Origin: Geobacter sp. FeAm09
GTDB taxonomy: Bacteria; Desulfobacterota; Desulfuromonadia; Geobacterales; Pseudopelobacteraceae
Length of the DNA stretch: 64,000 nucleotides
Direction of reading: 5' to 3'
NCBI RefSeq assembly: GCF_008330225.1
Contig: NZ_CP042466.1
Coordinates: 434,001 to 498,000, forward strand
Part shown: in pieces, positions 8,252 to 16,723 of the stretch
How the letters are laid out: every line of letters starts with the position of its first letter
How positions within the stretch are numbered: position 1 is the first letter of the stretch
Made by a program: the position numbers and the translations under genes
Notes under the pieces: model-generated
What the model was told of the DNA's origin: nothing
The model's input: only the letters and a program-made list of their open reading frames with translations
Databases searched by the model: none

Positions 8252-9010
8252 ATGAAACGTATGTTCCGGTTGCAGGGCGGCATCCTGGCCGCGGCCATGA
8301 CCTTCTGTCTGGCACAGGGGGCTTTGGCCCAGGAGGTCAGGCTGAATGGGGCGGCCAGCGTCGTCACTGACCTGGTCGCGCCGCACCAGGCCGCCGTGGA
8401 AAAGGCCACCGGCCACAAGCTGATCGTGGACAAGAGCAATGCCGGCAAAGGCTTGATCGACCTCATCGACGGGAAGTGCGACGCCGCCATGGCGTCGGCC
8501 TCCCTGGACGCCACCGTGAAGGCGGCCAAATCGGCCGGTCTCACCAAGGCGGTGCCGGATCTGAAGATGCATGTCATCGCAAAATCGGAGGTGGTTTTTG
8601 TCGTGCACCCCTCCAACCCGGTGAAGAGCCTTACCTGGGAGCAGATCAAGGACATCCACACCGGCAAGATCGCCAACTGGAAGGACGTGGGGGGCAAGGA
8701 CCTGCCGATCACCGTCTATACCGACGCCAAGGCCAGTGCCACCCGCGGGCTGATCAAGCAGGTCGTCATGGCCAACAGCGAATATGCGGCCAGCGCCAAG
8801 GCGGTGGGATTCGTGAAAGAGGTGAACGACAAGGTGGCCGTGGATGCCAGCGGCATCGGCGGTCTCGGCCTCGGTTTCGTCGATCCGGCCCAGGTGACGG
8901 TCGTCGCCACCAAGAAGATCGAACGGCCGCTGGGCTTCATCACCGTCGGCGCGCCGTCCGCGCCGGTGCAGAAGGTTATGGACGCCTTCCGGGCGGCAAG
9001 CGGCAACTAG
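8252..9010 (+). CDS. PstS-like periplasmic substrate-binding protein
   Basis: 252 residues. A cleavable signal peptide ends near ALAQGALAQE. The mature part has the phosphate-binding-protein layout: LNGAASVVTDLVAPHQAAVEKATG at the start, then KSNAGKGLIDLIDGKCDAAMASASL, VVFVVHPSNPVKSLTWEQIKDIHTGKIANWKDVGG (the typical PstS hinge segment), and SGIGGLGLGF near the end. No permease or ATPase genes follow, so it may be an orphan sensor or oxyanion binder. Good ribosome site (GAGAGGAG) ahead of ATG 8252. The ligand is not determined. Confidence 0.8.
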   Translation: MKRMFRLQGGILAAAMTFCLAQGALAQEVRLNGAASVVTDLVAPHQAAVEKATGHKLIVDKSNAGKGLIDLIDGKCDAAMASASLDATVKAAKSAGLTKAVPDLKMHVIAKSEVVFVVHPSNPVKSLTWEQIKDIHTGKIANWKDVGGKDLPITVYTDAKASATRGLIKQVVMANSEYAASAKAVGFVKEVNDKVAVDASGIGGLGLGFVDPAQVTVVATKKIERPLGFITVGAPSAPVQKVMDAFRAASGN

Positions 9011-9037
9011 GGCGCAACATCCATCGGCAGCACCAAG

Positions 9038-9066
9038 CGAGGCCGTTCCTTCCGGGAACGGCCTCG
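9038..9066. terminator. Bidirectional intrinsic terminator
   Basis: A perfect 12-bp stem, CGAGGCCGTTCC (9038-9049) with GGAACGGCCTCG (9055-9066), followed by TTGTTTT. It separates the PstS-like gene from the convergent PfpI gene. Confidence 0.85.
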
Positions 9067-9112
9067 TTGTTTTGGGGCCATTGGTCTGCCGCAGCCGTGT
9101 TGTGGCAGGCAG

Positions 9113-9913
9113 CTACTCCACCAGGCCGGCCTTTGCCGCAAAAGGGTCCCACGATGGGTCGCGATGGGCATCGTACTCGGTGACGCGTTCGAGCCAAGCG
9201 GCAATATCCTTGCCGTACAGACGCGAGATGACCGCCAGGCTCATGTCCATCCCCGCCGAGACGCCGGAAGAAGTGACAACCGTGCCGTCGTCCACCCAGC
9301 GCGCTTTTTTGACCCATTTCACCTTGGGTCCCGGCGCGGTCGAAGGGCGAAAGGCCATCTTGTTGGTTGTTGCCGGCCGGTCATCGAGAATACCGGCTGC
9401 AGCCAGCAGAGAGGCGCCGTTGCAGACCGACATGACGATTCCGGCCTTCCCCGCCTGCGCCCGCAGCCACTTCATCGTTGCCTGGTCCTTCAGCAGGGGG
9501 AACACTCCCAAACCACCCGGCACCACCAGAAAATCAAGCGGCGGTGCATTGTCGTAGCTGAAATCGGCAACGGTTTTCGGCCCTTGGTTCGAGGGAATTT
9601 CTCCCCGTTTGGCGGCGATGGTGACCAACCGCACGCCGACCCTTTTCTCCTCGCCACCCCATACCTTGGCCGGCGCATGCTTCAGGGTACCCCACATCTC
9701 CATGGGGCCATAGGCATCCAGCATCTCGAAGCCGGGGAAAATGAGCACACCGACGGTTACCTGTTTGGCGGCGGGTGCAGGTTGCCGCTCATACAGCGTT
9801 TCCTGCGCCGCCGTCGGCTCGTCCGTCCGGGCCGCGGCGGGCAAAGCCGCGGCAATGAACGCCGACATGATCAACAAGCGTATAACGATACCCTGAAGGC
9901 GTATCTGTTTCAT
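9113..9913 (-). CDS. Exported DJ-1/PfpI-family protein
   Basis: 266 residues. The start at 9913 was chosen because GGAGG lies seven bases upstream; an ATG 12 bases earlier lacks one. A signal peptide (IRLLIMSAFIAAALPAAA) precedes a DJ-1/PfpI domain: VGVLIFPGFEMLDAYGPMEMWG, LDFLVVPGGLGV, the nucleophile-elbow IVMSVCNGASLLAAAGIL with the family Cys, and VTSSGVSAGMDMSLAVIS. Family members include glyoxalase/deglycase-like enzymes and isonitrile hydratases; the exact reaction is unknown. It follows the GlxA-type regulator by 18 bp on the same strand. Confidence 0.85.
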   Translation of the reverse strand: MKQIRLQGIVIRLLIMSAFIAAALPAAARTDEPTAAQETLYERQPAPAAKQVTVGVLIFPGFEMLDAYGPMEMWGTLKHAPAKVWGGEEKRVGVRLVTIAAKRGEIPSNQGPKTVADFSYDNAPPLDFLVVPGGLGVFPLLKDQATMKWLRAQAGKAGIVMSVCNGASLLAAAGILDDRPATTNKMAFRPSTAPGPKVKWVKKARWVDDGTVVTSSGVSAGMDMSLAVISRLYGKDIAAWLERVTEYDAHRDPSWDPFAAKAGLVE

Positions 9914-9931
9914 CGTATCCTCCATTACAGA

Positions 9932-10942
9932 TTATTCGGTTCCTGACCGGAACCGTTCCCGGTACTGACCGGGGGTGATCCTGAAGAAGCGTACAAAAGC
10001 CACCCTGAAGTGTTCTCCAGACTGAAAACCGCACTCCCGGGCGATGGTTCCCAGTGCCTGGTTCGTTTCTTCAAGGCGCTTGACCGCTGCTTCAAGGCGA
10101 ACCCGTTCGATAAAATGGGCCGGCGTCGTGCCGGTCTCCCGCTTGAAGATGCGGGCGAAATTGCGCAGGCTCATGGAAGCGTGGTCGGCCAGCGCTTCAT
10201 TGCTCAGGTGGCGCCGATAATTGTCGCGTATCCACTGCATGGTCGGAGCAAGGGAGCCTTCTTCGTGAAATTGGGCCAAAAGGCCGGTGCTGAATTGGGA
10301 CTGCCCCCCGGGCCGTTTGAAATACAACACCATCAACCGGGCAACATTCAGCGCCAGCGCGCGGCCGAAATCCTCCTCCAGCAGCGCCAGCGCCAGGTCT
10401 ATTCCCGCCGTTACCCCAGCCGAGGTATAGACGGAGCCGTCCTTGATATGGATGGCATCCTCATGGACGTCAATATGCGGATAGAGGCGGCGAAGCCGTT
10501 CGACGCTGGCCCAATGGGTGGCCGCCCGTCGTCCTTCCAGCAGCCCTGCCCGCGCAAGAATGAAGCTGCCGGTGCATATCGACCCGACCCGCCGCGCCAG
10601 GGGCGCCGTCCGGCGCAGGCAGTTCACCAGCTCTTCCGGCGCTTGTTCCGCTGCCGGACCGCCGGCCACCAGCAGCGTATCCGCTCCGGAACGGTCTGGC
10701 CAGGACGTATCGGCCAAAAGCCTGATGCCGGACGACGTCACCACAACGGCGTCTTTTGCCGCCGCCGCAATTTCGACCCGATAGAGTGGTCCCTCGCCGC
10801 CATTTCCCCGGTGTACGGCGTTGGCAAGGGCAAAAACTTCCAGCGGACCGGTTATGTCCAGGATCTCGGCGCCGTCGTAAGCGGCCATCGTTACGAGCAG
10901 TGGCGTGTCCATGGCGGTGGATGTGCGGGGCTGATGTTTCAT
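9932..10942 (-). CDS. GlxA-type transcriptional regulator (DJ-1/PfpI + AraC HTH)
   Basis: 336 residues. The N-terminal two thirds form a DJ-1/PfpI-like sensor domain (LDITGPLEVFALANAV, DTLLVAGGPAAEQAP, VGSICTGSFILARAGLL, VYTSAGVTAGIDLALALLEE). The last 110 residues are an AraC-type double helix-turn-helix (HASMSLRNFARIFKRETG and ARECGFQSGEHFRVAFVRFF). It probably regulates the adjacent exported PfpI gene, which shares its sensor fold. The first ATG is used; an internal Met at residue 11 is an alternative start. Confidence 0.9.
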   Translation of the reverse strand: MKHQPRTSTAMDTPLLVTMAAYDGAEILDITGPLEVFALANAVHRGNGGEGPLYRVEIAAAAKDAVVVTSSGIRLLADTSWPDRSGADTLLVAGGPAAEQAPEELVNCLRRTAPLARRVGSICTGSFILARAGLLEGRRAATHWASVERLRRLYPHIDVHEDAIHIKDGSVYTSAGVTAGIDLALALLEEDFGRALALNVARLMVLYFKRPGGQSQFSTGLLAQFHEEGSLAPTMQWIRDNYRRHLSNEALADHASMSLRNFARIFKRETGTTPAHFIERVRLEAAVKRLEETNQALGTIARECGFQSGEHFRVAFVRFFRITPGQYRERFRSGTE

Positions 10943-10979
10943 GGCCCCACCTTAGCCCAGGAAGCTGTCTGGCACAATG

Positions 10980-11086
10980 ACAATAAACAGTGAATTTCGG
11001 CCAAATGGGGGCCGTTTATTGTATCCTTGGTGGTCAAAACTCGGTAAGGCCGCCCCGGATAATTTTTTTGTGTCAAAGTGACACAA
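10980..11086. promoter_or_regulatory. Palindromes in the GlxA/island intergenic region
   Basis: The 427 bp between the GlxA-type gene and the SIMPL gene carry no gene. Two inverted repeats stand out: ACAATAAAC (10980-10988) with GTTTATTGT (11014-11022), enclosing GGCC/GGCC, and TTGTGTCA-AAG-TGACACAA (11068-11086). Both look like regulator binding sites or hairpins close to the GlxA start. From about 11090 the base composition becomes AT-rich, marking the island edge. Confidence 0.45.
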
Positions 11087-11218
11087 ACGACGGCGCCCGA
11101 ACAGGTTTCAAGCGCAGTTTCATGCGTAAAAACAGGGTGATAGATGATAGTTGAGTTTGTGTTAAATTTATTAACATGCTGAAATTGCGTTGAAATGTGC
11201 GTTTTCATGGAGTAGAAG

Positions 11219-11344
11219 GGACAAATAAAGAGACAGAGGGCAAATTGTGATAAATGAGGATAGATGCCAAGACTCAGCTTGGGTGATAGCCGACAACTGT
11301 TTATCACCTGATCAAAAGTGTAATTGCTGCCTGTCCTTTTATTG
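11219..11344 (+). repeat. Structured ~125-bp element, copy 1 (candidate ncRNA or MITE)
   Basis: Starts GGACAAATAA and ends near CCTTTTATTG, 25 bp before the SIMPL start codon. It shares a 30-base identical block (11242-11271) with copy 2 at 12136. Outer arms GACAG (11231-11235)/CTGTC and GCAAATT/AATTGC pair imperfectly. An inner stem GGTGATA (11282-11288)/TATCACC (11302-11308) is perfect, with loop GCCGAC. CCAAG/CTTGG may form a further hairpin. The outer arms differ in sequence from copy 2 but still pair, which suggests selection on structure. Confidence 0.6.
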
Positions 11345-11369
11345 CGCTTAAATAAGAAGGAGAAATCAT

Positions 11370-12134
11370 ATGGATACAGCATCGAATAAGTTTCTGGCTG
11401 TCGGGATTTTTCTGGGTGTTGTAATTGGCTCATTTATTTTTGGGCACTCGGTGCAAGAGGCGAGAAAGGGAGAACGCTACGTCACCGTTAAAGGAGTTTC
11501 TGAACGCGACGTAAAAGCTGATTTGGCCGTATGGCCAATAAAAATAAGCGTTGCGGGAAACAATCTTGCTGATTCAAGCCAAACACTGGAATTAACAAGA
11601 AATAAGGTAGCGCAATTCTTGAAAAAGAACGGATTTACCGATGAGGAGATATCCAATGAGGATTTAAGAGTAACGGATCGGCAGGCGGGCCAATTTTCAC
11701 AAAAGAACATTAATGAAATGTTGCGTTATGTTTTAGATGCAACGGTGCTTCTTCGCTCCAATAAGATTGACAAGGTTTCACAGGTGAGCAAGATGACTGA
11801 TGAGCTTGTGAAAGCCGGTGTAGTCCTTTCTTCTAAGAACGACTGGCAAGGGATAGGCCCCAAGTACATATTTTCCAAATTGAATGAGATAAAACCGGCA
11901 ATGATGGCTGAAGCGACAAAGAGTGCGCGTGCAGCAGCAACACAATTTGCGCAAGACAGTGGAAGTAAGGTTGGTTCAATCCGAAGAGCGAGTCAAGGAC
12001 TGTTTTCAATCTCCGATAGAGATCAACCTTCTCAGGTCCAAAATGAAGGTGGAGAAGGTAATTATTCAGGAATCTCTGACCCTAACAAGCGTGTTAGGGT
12101 GGTTGTTACAGTTGACTATTTCTTAGACAAATAG
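11370..12134 (+). CDS. SIMPL-domain (DUF541) protein
   Basis: 254 residues. A short N-terminus with one hydrophobic segment (FLAVGIFLGVVIGSFIFG, signal or anchor) is followed by a SIMPL/DUF541 domain: YVTVKGVSERDVKADLAVW at the start, the central LEATVLL-like YVLDATVLLRSNKIDKV, and the C-terminal KRVRVVVTVDYFLDK strand. SIMPL proteins are periplasmic or membrane-anchored with no settled biochemical role. AAGGAG precedes the ATG. Codon use is AT-rich compared with genes outside the island, which suggests horizontal transfer. It is bracketed by the two structured elements at 11219 and 12136. Confidence 0.85.
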   Translation: MDTASNKFLAVGIFLGVVIGSFIFGHSVQEARKGERYVTVKGVSERDVKADLAVWPIKISVAGNNLADSSQTLELTRNKVAQFLKKNGFTDEEISNEDLRVTDRQAGQFSQKNINEMLRYVLDATVLLRSNKIDKVSQVSKMTDELVKAGVVLSSKNDWQGIGPKYIFSKLNEIKPAMMAEATKSARAAATQFAQDSGSKVGSIRRASQGLFSISDRDQPSQVQNEGGEGNYSGISDPNKRVRVVVTVDYFLDK

Positions 12135-12135
12135 A

Positions 12136-12258
12136 GGACAAATAAGATGACGGGCACCAAATTGTGATAAATGAGGATAGATGCCAAGGTCAGTCAGGCG
12201 ATAGCCGACTTCTTCTGTCACCTGATTAAGAGAGTGATTGGTGCCTGTCTCTTCATTG
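12136..12258 (+). repeat. Structured ~125-bp element, copy 2 (candidate ncRNA or MITE)
   Basis: Starts GGACAAATAA right after the SIMPL stop codon. The outer stem is better than in copy 1: GACGGGCACCAA (12149-12160) pairs with TTGGTGCCTGTC (12238-12249) with a single G-T wobble. The identical block is at 12159-12188. An inner stem CAGGCGATA/TGTCACCTG again displays GCCGAC in its loop. It ends 72 bp before the GTG of the next island gene, in the same orientation. Confidence 0.6.
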
Positions 12259-12329
12259 TGCTCTGGGACTGAGAAGCGCCCCGGTGCAGGTCAAGGGTGC
12301 ATGTCGTTGTCAAAGTTTAAGGAGGTACA

Positions 12330-12917
12330 GTGGAACCATTGTTTGTAAGCGAAAATTTCAGATGGTATGAGGCAAGTAACGAGTTTGTGGATATTAGGGA
12401 TAAGTCTCGATACCCGGATACAGAGTTTGAAGTGAAGGTAAAAGTGTATGAGGATCGTGTGACCAATTGGTTTTTAGGATTAGCTAAACCAATGGTTAAA
12501 TATCAATCTCCTCATGACTATGTAGCCTTATCGATAGCTCTATCATACATTGAAGGAGTTGAGCAATTCCGTGAAGGAAAAAGCACTCCAAGAGTAAAAT
12601 CCGGAGCGTGGTTTACAAAAAGTGCAAAACGAATATTCCCGACGGCTGCTGAAGATGCAATCAAGCGCCTTTGGGAAGAAGCGCGATGTGGGCTGTTTCA
12701 CTGTGGGTTTACAGATGGAAAGACGTATGTTTCTCATAATCACAGTGAGGCATTGGAAATCGTCGGAGATCACTTAAACATAAATCCTCAAAAGTTTGTT
12801 GAAGCTACAATTCTAGACTTTGAAAAGTACATAATCCACTTATTTAAAAGCAAAAACGGTGACGACATTCGTCATAATTTCATAACTCACTGGGATGATC
12901 GTTGGGAAAATTCCTGA
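12330..12917 (+). CDS. Uncharacterised island protein, possible HEPN-like
   Basis: 195 residues, starting at a GTG preceded by AAGGAGG at ideal spacing. No family recognised with confidence. The sequence is soluble and helix-rich. EEARCGLFHCGFTDGKTYVSH contains an R-x4-H motif in a context like that of HEPN RNases or HEPN-like proteins (R-x4-6-H), so a HEPN fold is a reasonable guess. AT-rich codon use fits the island. The following orphan gene starts four bases after its stop, so the two are likely one operon. Confidence 0.6.
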   Translation: MEPLFVSENFRWYEASNEFVDIRDKSRYPDTEFEVKVKVYEDRVTNWFLGLAKPMVKYQSPHDYVALSIALSYIEGVEQFREGKSTPRVKSGAWFTKSAKRIFPTAAEDAIKRLWEEARCGLFHCGFTDGKTYVSHNHSEALEIVGDHLNINPQKFVEATILDFEKYIIHLFKSKNGDDIRHNFITHWDDRWENS

Positions 12918-12921
12918 GATC

Positions 12922-14459
12922 ATGACAACCAGCGCTACGACCGACCGAAAGAGCCAGACGGTCAGGATTAGAACGTTGAGTGATCATCGAATTATTTTGA
13001 AAAGTTATGTGAACATCTCAAGGTCCCCAACACACTTGCATAATTTGGAGCCTAATAGAAAAGTGAATTTACGAAAAATTACCAAAAGACAATTCGACTC
13101 CTACTGCTATTCCAGAAACCCCCTTTTAAGAATGCTTTCTATGGAAGTATCCTGGTATGAAGCGTTTGACAGAAAAATATTAGCTGTCGTTGTTTTAGAC
13201 TACACCGACAAAGATTATGGCTACGTGATCTTAGGGCGGGATGCTTCTAAGATGTTCCGCTGTATAGATATGGGAAGTGAGTTCTATAAAACTCCAGAAG
13301 ATGCAGAAAAAGCTTTGGAGTCTGTTGTTTTGAAATTCAACAACGATGGGCAGGATCTTTACCCACAGGGTGATGAAAAGCAAATTCCAAATGAAATACT
13401 GATTCCATGCGTAAAGAACCAGCAACTTCACCCTTACTTCAAGGTTTTAATAACAGAGCCCAGATTTGAGGCAGCTAAATATTTAATCAACGAGATAGCT
13501 TATAGTTATATAGACGTAGACGGTAATTACATAAAAGAATTTCAAACTAACGGATTTGATTCTCGCCTTTGGGAATTATATTTGTATGTATATTTGTACG
13601 ACACAGGAGCCTCAATTATTAGAGATTGTGTGGCTCCTGATTATCACATTTCTGTATTTGGAGAAGAGCTGTTTATTGAAGCAGTAACGGTTAATCCTAG
13701 CCAAAACAAAGAAAGGCCCGATCCTGCTCCCCCAACAACAAACGAAGAAGCGGCTATACTAATTAGAGACTACCTACCAATAAAATATGGAAGTACTCTT
13801 TACTCAAAATTGCAAAAAAATACTGGGACAAACCACATGTCACCGGAAAACCGCTTATCTTTGCCATCCACGATTTTCATATGCCAGGTTCTATGACATG
13901 GTCACGAACAGGATTGTGTGACTATCTATATGGTGTTCGAACCCGTGTGACTAAACGCGATGATGGCGAGTTTGAACCTATTATGGAAAAAATAGAGAAC
14001 CATACATGGGCGGGAAAGACTATACCATCTAATTTCTTTGCACAACCAGGCTCTGAAAATGTGAGTGCGGTATTGTTTTCCAACGCAGCAACGATAACTA
14101 AGTTTAACAGGATGGGCAAGCTTGCTGGAATTGTCAGCAAGAATGTCAAAATGATAAGATGTGGTTTCTTGTATAATCCTGATCCAAGGGCTCTATTTCC
14201 TACTCCTTTCTCCATCGATGTAGATTCTGAAAAATATGAAGAATCATGGTCTGACAGCCTCACAATGTATCACAACTCTAATGCCAAGCACCCGCTTAAT
14301 CCAAAGTTATTCCCTGATATCAGCCATATCTGGTATGACGACAGAAAAGGATTTACAGGAATAACAACCCCATATGACGTGCTATCATCCATGACCGTAA
14401 CCATATCTTCAGACGGATCAAGACCAGTGGAAGAAGAGAGACGAACCCTGGAGGGGTAG
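12922..14459 (+). CDS. Uncharacterised conserved protein, about 512 aa (one-base frameshift)
   Basis: Two frames join: the first ends in the region YGSTLYSKLQKN, the second gives KYWDKPHV then GKPLIFAIHDFHMPGSMTW and continues to 14459. The switch is at a seven-A run (13814-13820); eight As would make one 512-residue protein. No characterised domain was recognised. The motif AIHDFHMPGSM and an acidic DPAPPTTNEEAA linker look conserved. The first ATG after the upstream stop is 12922; an in-frame codon at 12895 overlaps the previous gene and is less likely. AT-rich, part of the island. The break is probably a sequencing deletion. Confidence 0.65.
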
Positions 14460-14844
14460 CAGGGTGAAGTAGGTTATTCGATTGTTTTGGATTACTCGCA
14501 ATGCTTGATAGGCCTCTACCTCCTTCTTGAGATACCACACAATCCCGTTTTTTCCTCACCGAGAAACATTCTTTTCATCTCGCCACACCTGACAATACGA
14601 TCCAACGAAGAATGGGCACAACGTCACCCTGAGGCCAATTCATTGGGCGACGGATAGGGTGCTTTTGTTTAGAACGGGTATGCTTCATAATGCCCCCCCT
14701 GGATGTCAACAGGTTTGTTAAGTCTGATTCTGCGTTTAGAACTGGTCGGGCAAAGTTCGGTGACGGTGCAACTACAAATTTCATCTTGCATTATCCATAA
14801 CTATACATGATAATTATCATATAAAAATCAGATGCGAGGTTGCC
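14460..14844 (+). promoter_or_regulatory. Intergenic region with perfect palindrome upstream of the Phd/RelE pair
   Basis: No gene is convincing in these 385 bp. The right end holds ATGATAATTATCAT (14807-14820), a perfect 14-bp palindrome 24 bp before the antitoxin ATG and overlapping an AT-rich promoter-like segment. Toxin-antitoxin operons are normally repressed by the antitoxin binding such a site. Confidence 0.55.
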
Positions 14845-15135
14845 ATGAGTGCCCTTCTTGAACGTTCGGATCAAGCTGTATCCGTCACAGATGTTTCCCG
14901 CTCGGCAAAGACGATCTTTGACCGGTTGAGCAGCGGCAAGCAGCAGAAATATGTCGTTATGCGCAACAACAGCCCCGCTGCCGTCATGCTGCCGGTCGAG
15001 ATCTACGAATCCCTCATGGATGAACTGGATGATCTGAGGATCGAACTTACGGCGCGGGAGCGACTGAACAGCTTTGACCGTTCCAGGGCCATCAGCCATG
15101 ACGAGATGATGAAACGCTTTGCCGGTAATGATTAA
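14845..15135 (+). CDS. Phd/YefM-family antitoxin
   Basis: 96 residues. The N-terminal DNA-binding fold is recognisable from SVTDVSRSAKTIFDRLSSGKQQKYVVMRNNSPAAVMLPVEIYESL, the classic Phd/YefM pattern (x-x-R-x-x-x-x-hydrophobic, then V-h-h-NN-x-P-x-A-V-h). The C-terminal half is charged and should wrap the toxin. Two bases separate it from the RelE-like gene. The palindrome at 14807 is the likely autoregulatory site. Confidence 0.88.
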   Translation: MSALLERSDQAVSVTDVSRSAKTIFDRLSSGKQQKYVVMRNNSPAAVMLPVEIYESLMDELDDLRIELTARERLNSFDRSRAISHDEMMKRFAGND

Positions 15136-15137
15136 CC

Positions 15138-15425
15138 ATGGCGTGGCAGGTAATCTATCATCATGAGGTGGCGAACGACCTCGAAGCGCTCGGACGCAGC
15201 GAAGCAAGGGCAATCCTGGGCGTAATCGAAAAGCGCATTCGGCATGGAGAGCCGGACAAAACCGGCAAGCCGCTGTCGGGCGATCTTTCGGGGTGCCGCA
15301 GGATCAGAACGGGCGACACGAGAATCGTGTACCGGGTCAATGCGGATACAATTGAGGTCCTGATTGTTGCCGTCGGGCCACGGCGAAATGATGAGGTCTA
15401 TAAAGCGGCACAAAAGAGGGTGTAG
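15138..15425 (+). CDS. RelE/ParE-superfamily toxin
   Basis: 95 residues. Compact RelE fold: WQVIYHHEVANDLEAL at the start, helix pair ARAILGVIEKRIRHGEPDKTGKPL, then LSGCRRIRTGDTRIVYRVNADTIEVLIVAVGPRRNDEVY, the typical Arg-rich strand and final V-G-x-R. RelE-type toxins cleave mRNA in the ribosome; ParE-type members poison gyrase. The Arg-rich G-D-x-R-I-V-Y-R motif favours RelE. Directly downstream of its antitoxin. Confidence 0.88.
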   Translation: MAWQVIYHHEVANDLEALGRSEARAILGVIEKRIRHGEPDKTGKPLSGDLSGCRRIRTGDTRIVYRVNADTIEVLIVAVGPRRNDEVYKAAQKRV

Positions 15426-15603
15426 CTTTCCAGTGGGCAAATCCCCCTGAATCCCGCTTTTTTAGAGGGGGGCCTGATCATCAGGGAGCGGCTGTATCCC
15501 GCCATGGGAAATATGATATGGTGCGCCCAAGCGGCAACGATGGATGACAAAGGTCATGTCTTCCCTCCGCCGGGCCGCATCCGAAGAAACGGGAAACTCC
15601 TGC

Positions 15604-16545
15604 ATGTCCGACGAAATCCCCAAGCCACCCGTGGGCCGGTTCGCTCCGTCACCCACCGGCGCTTTACATACCGGCTCCCTGGCCACCGCCGTGGCCAGCT
15701 GGCTCATGGCCAAAAGTGCGGGAGGGCGCTGGCTGCTGCGCATCGACGACCTGGACGCCCCGCGCCAGGTGCCGGGCATGGCCGACGACATCATGGAGAC
15801 CCTGGAACTCTTCGGCCTGCACTGGGACGGGGAGATTTCCCGGCAAAGTTCCAATCGCGAAGCATACCGGCACTATTTCAGCGAACTGCTTGCAACCGGC
15901 CTGGTCTATCCCTGCGGCTGCTCGCGCCGGGAGATCGCCCAGGCCGCGTCGGCGCCCCACCCGGACGACGACTGCCTGCCGTACCCCGGCACCTGCCGGA
16001 ACGGGATGCGGGAGGGGGCGACGGTGCGTTCCTGGCGCCTGCGGGTGCCGGACGAGCAGGTCTGTTTCAACGATCTGCACAGAGGGCCGGTCTGTCAGCA
16101 TCTGGGTGAGCGGTGCGGGGATTTTGCGGTGCGGCGCGGGGACGGGGAGATCGCCTACCAGTTGGCGGTGGTGGTGGACGACCACCTTACGGGGGTGACC
16201 CAGGTGGTGCGGGGCGAGGACCTGCTCCCTTCCACGCCGCGGCAGGTCTACATCCAGGGATTGCTCGGGCTTGCGCGGCCCGTCTACTGCCATATCCCCC
16301 TGGTGACCGGGCCGGGCGGGGCCAAGCTCAGCAAGCGGGATAACCTGGTTTCCCATCATCTGGGGAACTGGCGTGGCAAGGAGGGGGCGCTGCTGCTGGG
16401 GGTGCTGCGTTTTCTGGGGCAGGAGCCGCCCCATGACCTGGCCGGTGCGTCGTGCGACGAGATCCTCCACTGGGCCGCAGATTGCTTTGACCACGCCCGC
16501 CTGCCGGCCGCAGGAGGGGAGTTGATCATTTCACCGGGAAGTTGA
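15604..16545 (+). CDS. gluQ: Glutamyl-Q tRNA(Asp) synthetase
   Basis: 313 residues. This GluRS paralogue lacks the anticodon-binding domain and attaches glutamate to queuosine-34 of tRNA(Asp). Signatures: GRFAPSPTGALHTGSLATAVASWL (class I HIGH-type motif as H-T-G), RIDDLDAPRQVPGMADDI, a Zn site C-G-C...Y-P-G-T-C, VRGEDLLPSTPRQVYIQ, and KLSKRDN (KMSKS equivalent). Length fits the GluQRS family (about 300). ATG 15604 starts just before the conserved GRFAPSPTG; a longer start at 15544 is possible. Confidence 0.93.
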   Translation: MSDEIPKPPVGRFAPSPTGALHTGSLATAVASWLMAKSAGGRWLLRIDDLDAPRQVPGMADDIMETLELFGLHWDGEISRQSSNREAYRHYFSELLATGLVYPCGCSRREIAQAASAPHPDDDCLPYPGTCRNGMREGATVRSWRLRVPDEQVCFNDLHRGPVCQHLGERCGDFAVRRGDGEIAYQLAVVVDDHLTGVTQVVRGEDLLPSTPRQVYIQGLLGLARPVYCHIPLVTGPGGAKLSKRDNLVSHHLGNWRGKEGALLLGVLRFLGQEPPHDLAGASCDEILHWAADCFDHARLPAAGGELIISPGS

Positions 16546-16602
16546 ACCTGGAAATAGCTTTGCCACGGAGCCGCAGAGGCACGAAGGTTATTGAAAAACT
16601 CA

Positions 16603-16721
16603 GGTTGTTCAAAAATAGTCAGATCGTCGCACCCGCAGGAAGCCCCGCGGAGGCGTAGCAGTGCTACGCCGCACAAGAGGGCTTTCGAGGACGGCGGCGA
16701 GATGGCTGTTTTTCAACAACC
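16603..16721. repeat. MITE-like element, family A copy 1 (with family B fragment on its left)
   Basis: 119 bp bounded by GGTTGTTCAAAAA and TTTTTCAACAACC, imperfect terminal inverted repeats. It contains GGCTTTCGAGGACG and AGATGGCTG, shared with the copies at 27605 and 28681, and its own palindrome around GGCGTAGCA (16652-16670). It ends two bases from the mnmH stop. Left of it, 16558-16587 carries TTGCCACGGAGCCGCAGAGG, a truncated copy of the other repeat family. Confidence 0.7.
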
Positions 16722-16723
16722 TG

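Noticed and set aside
11219-12258. Integron attC sites flanking the SIMPL gene
   Set aside because: The gene-flanking hairpins recall a cassette, but the RYYYAAC/GTTRRRY core sites are missing and no integrase gene is in the window.
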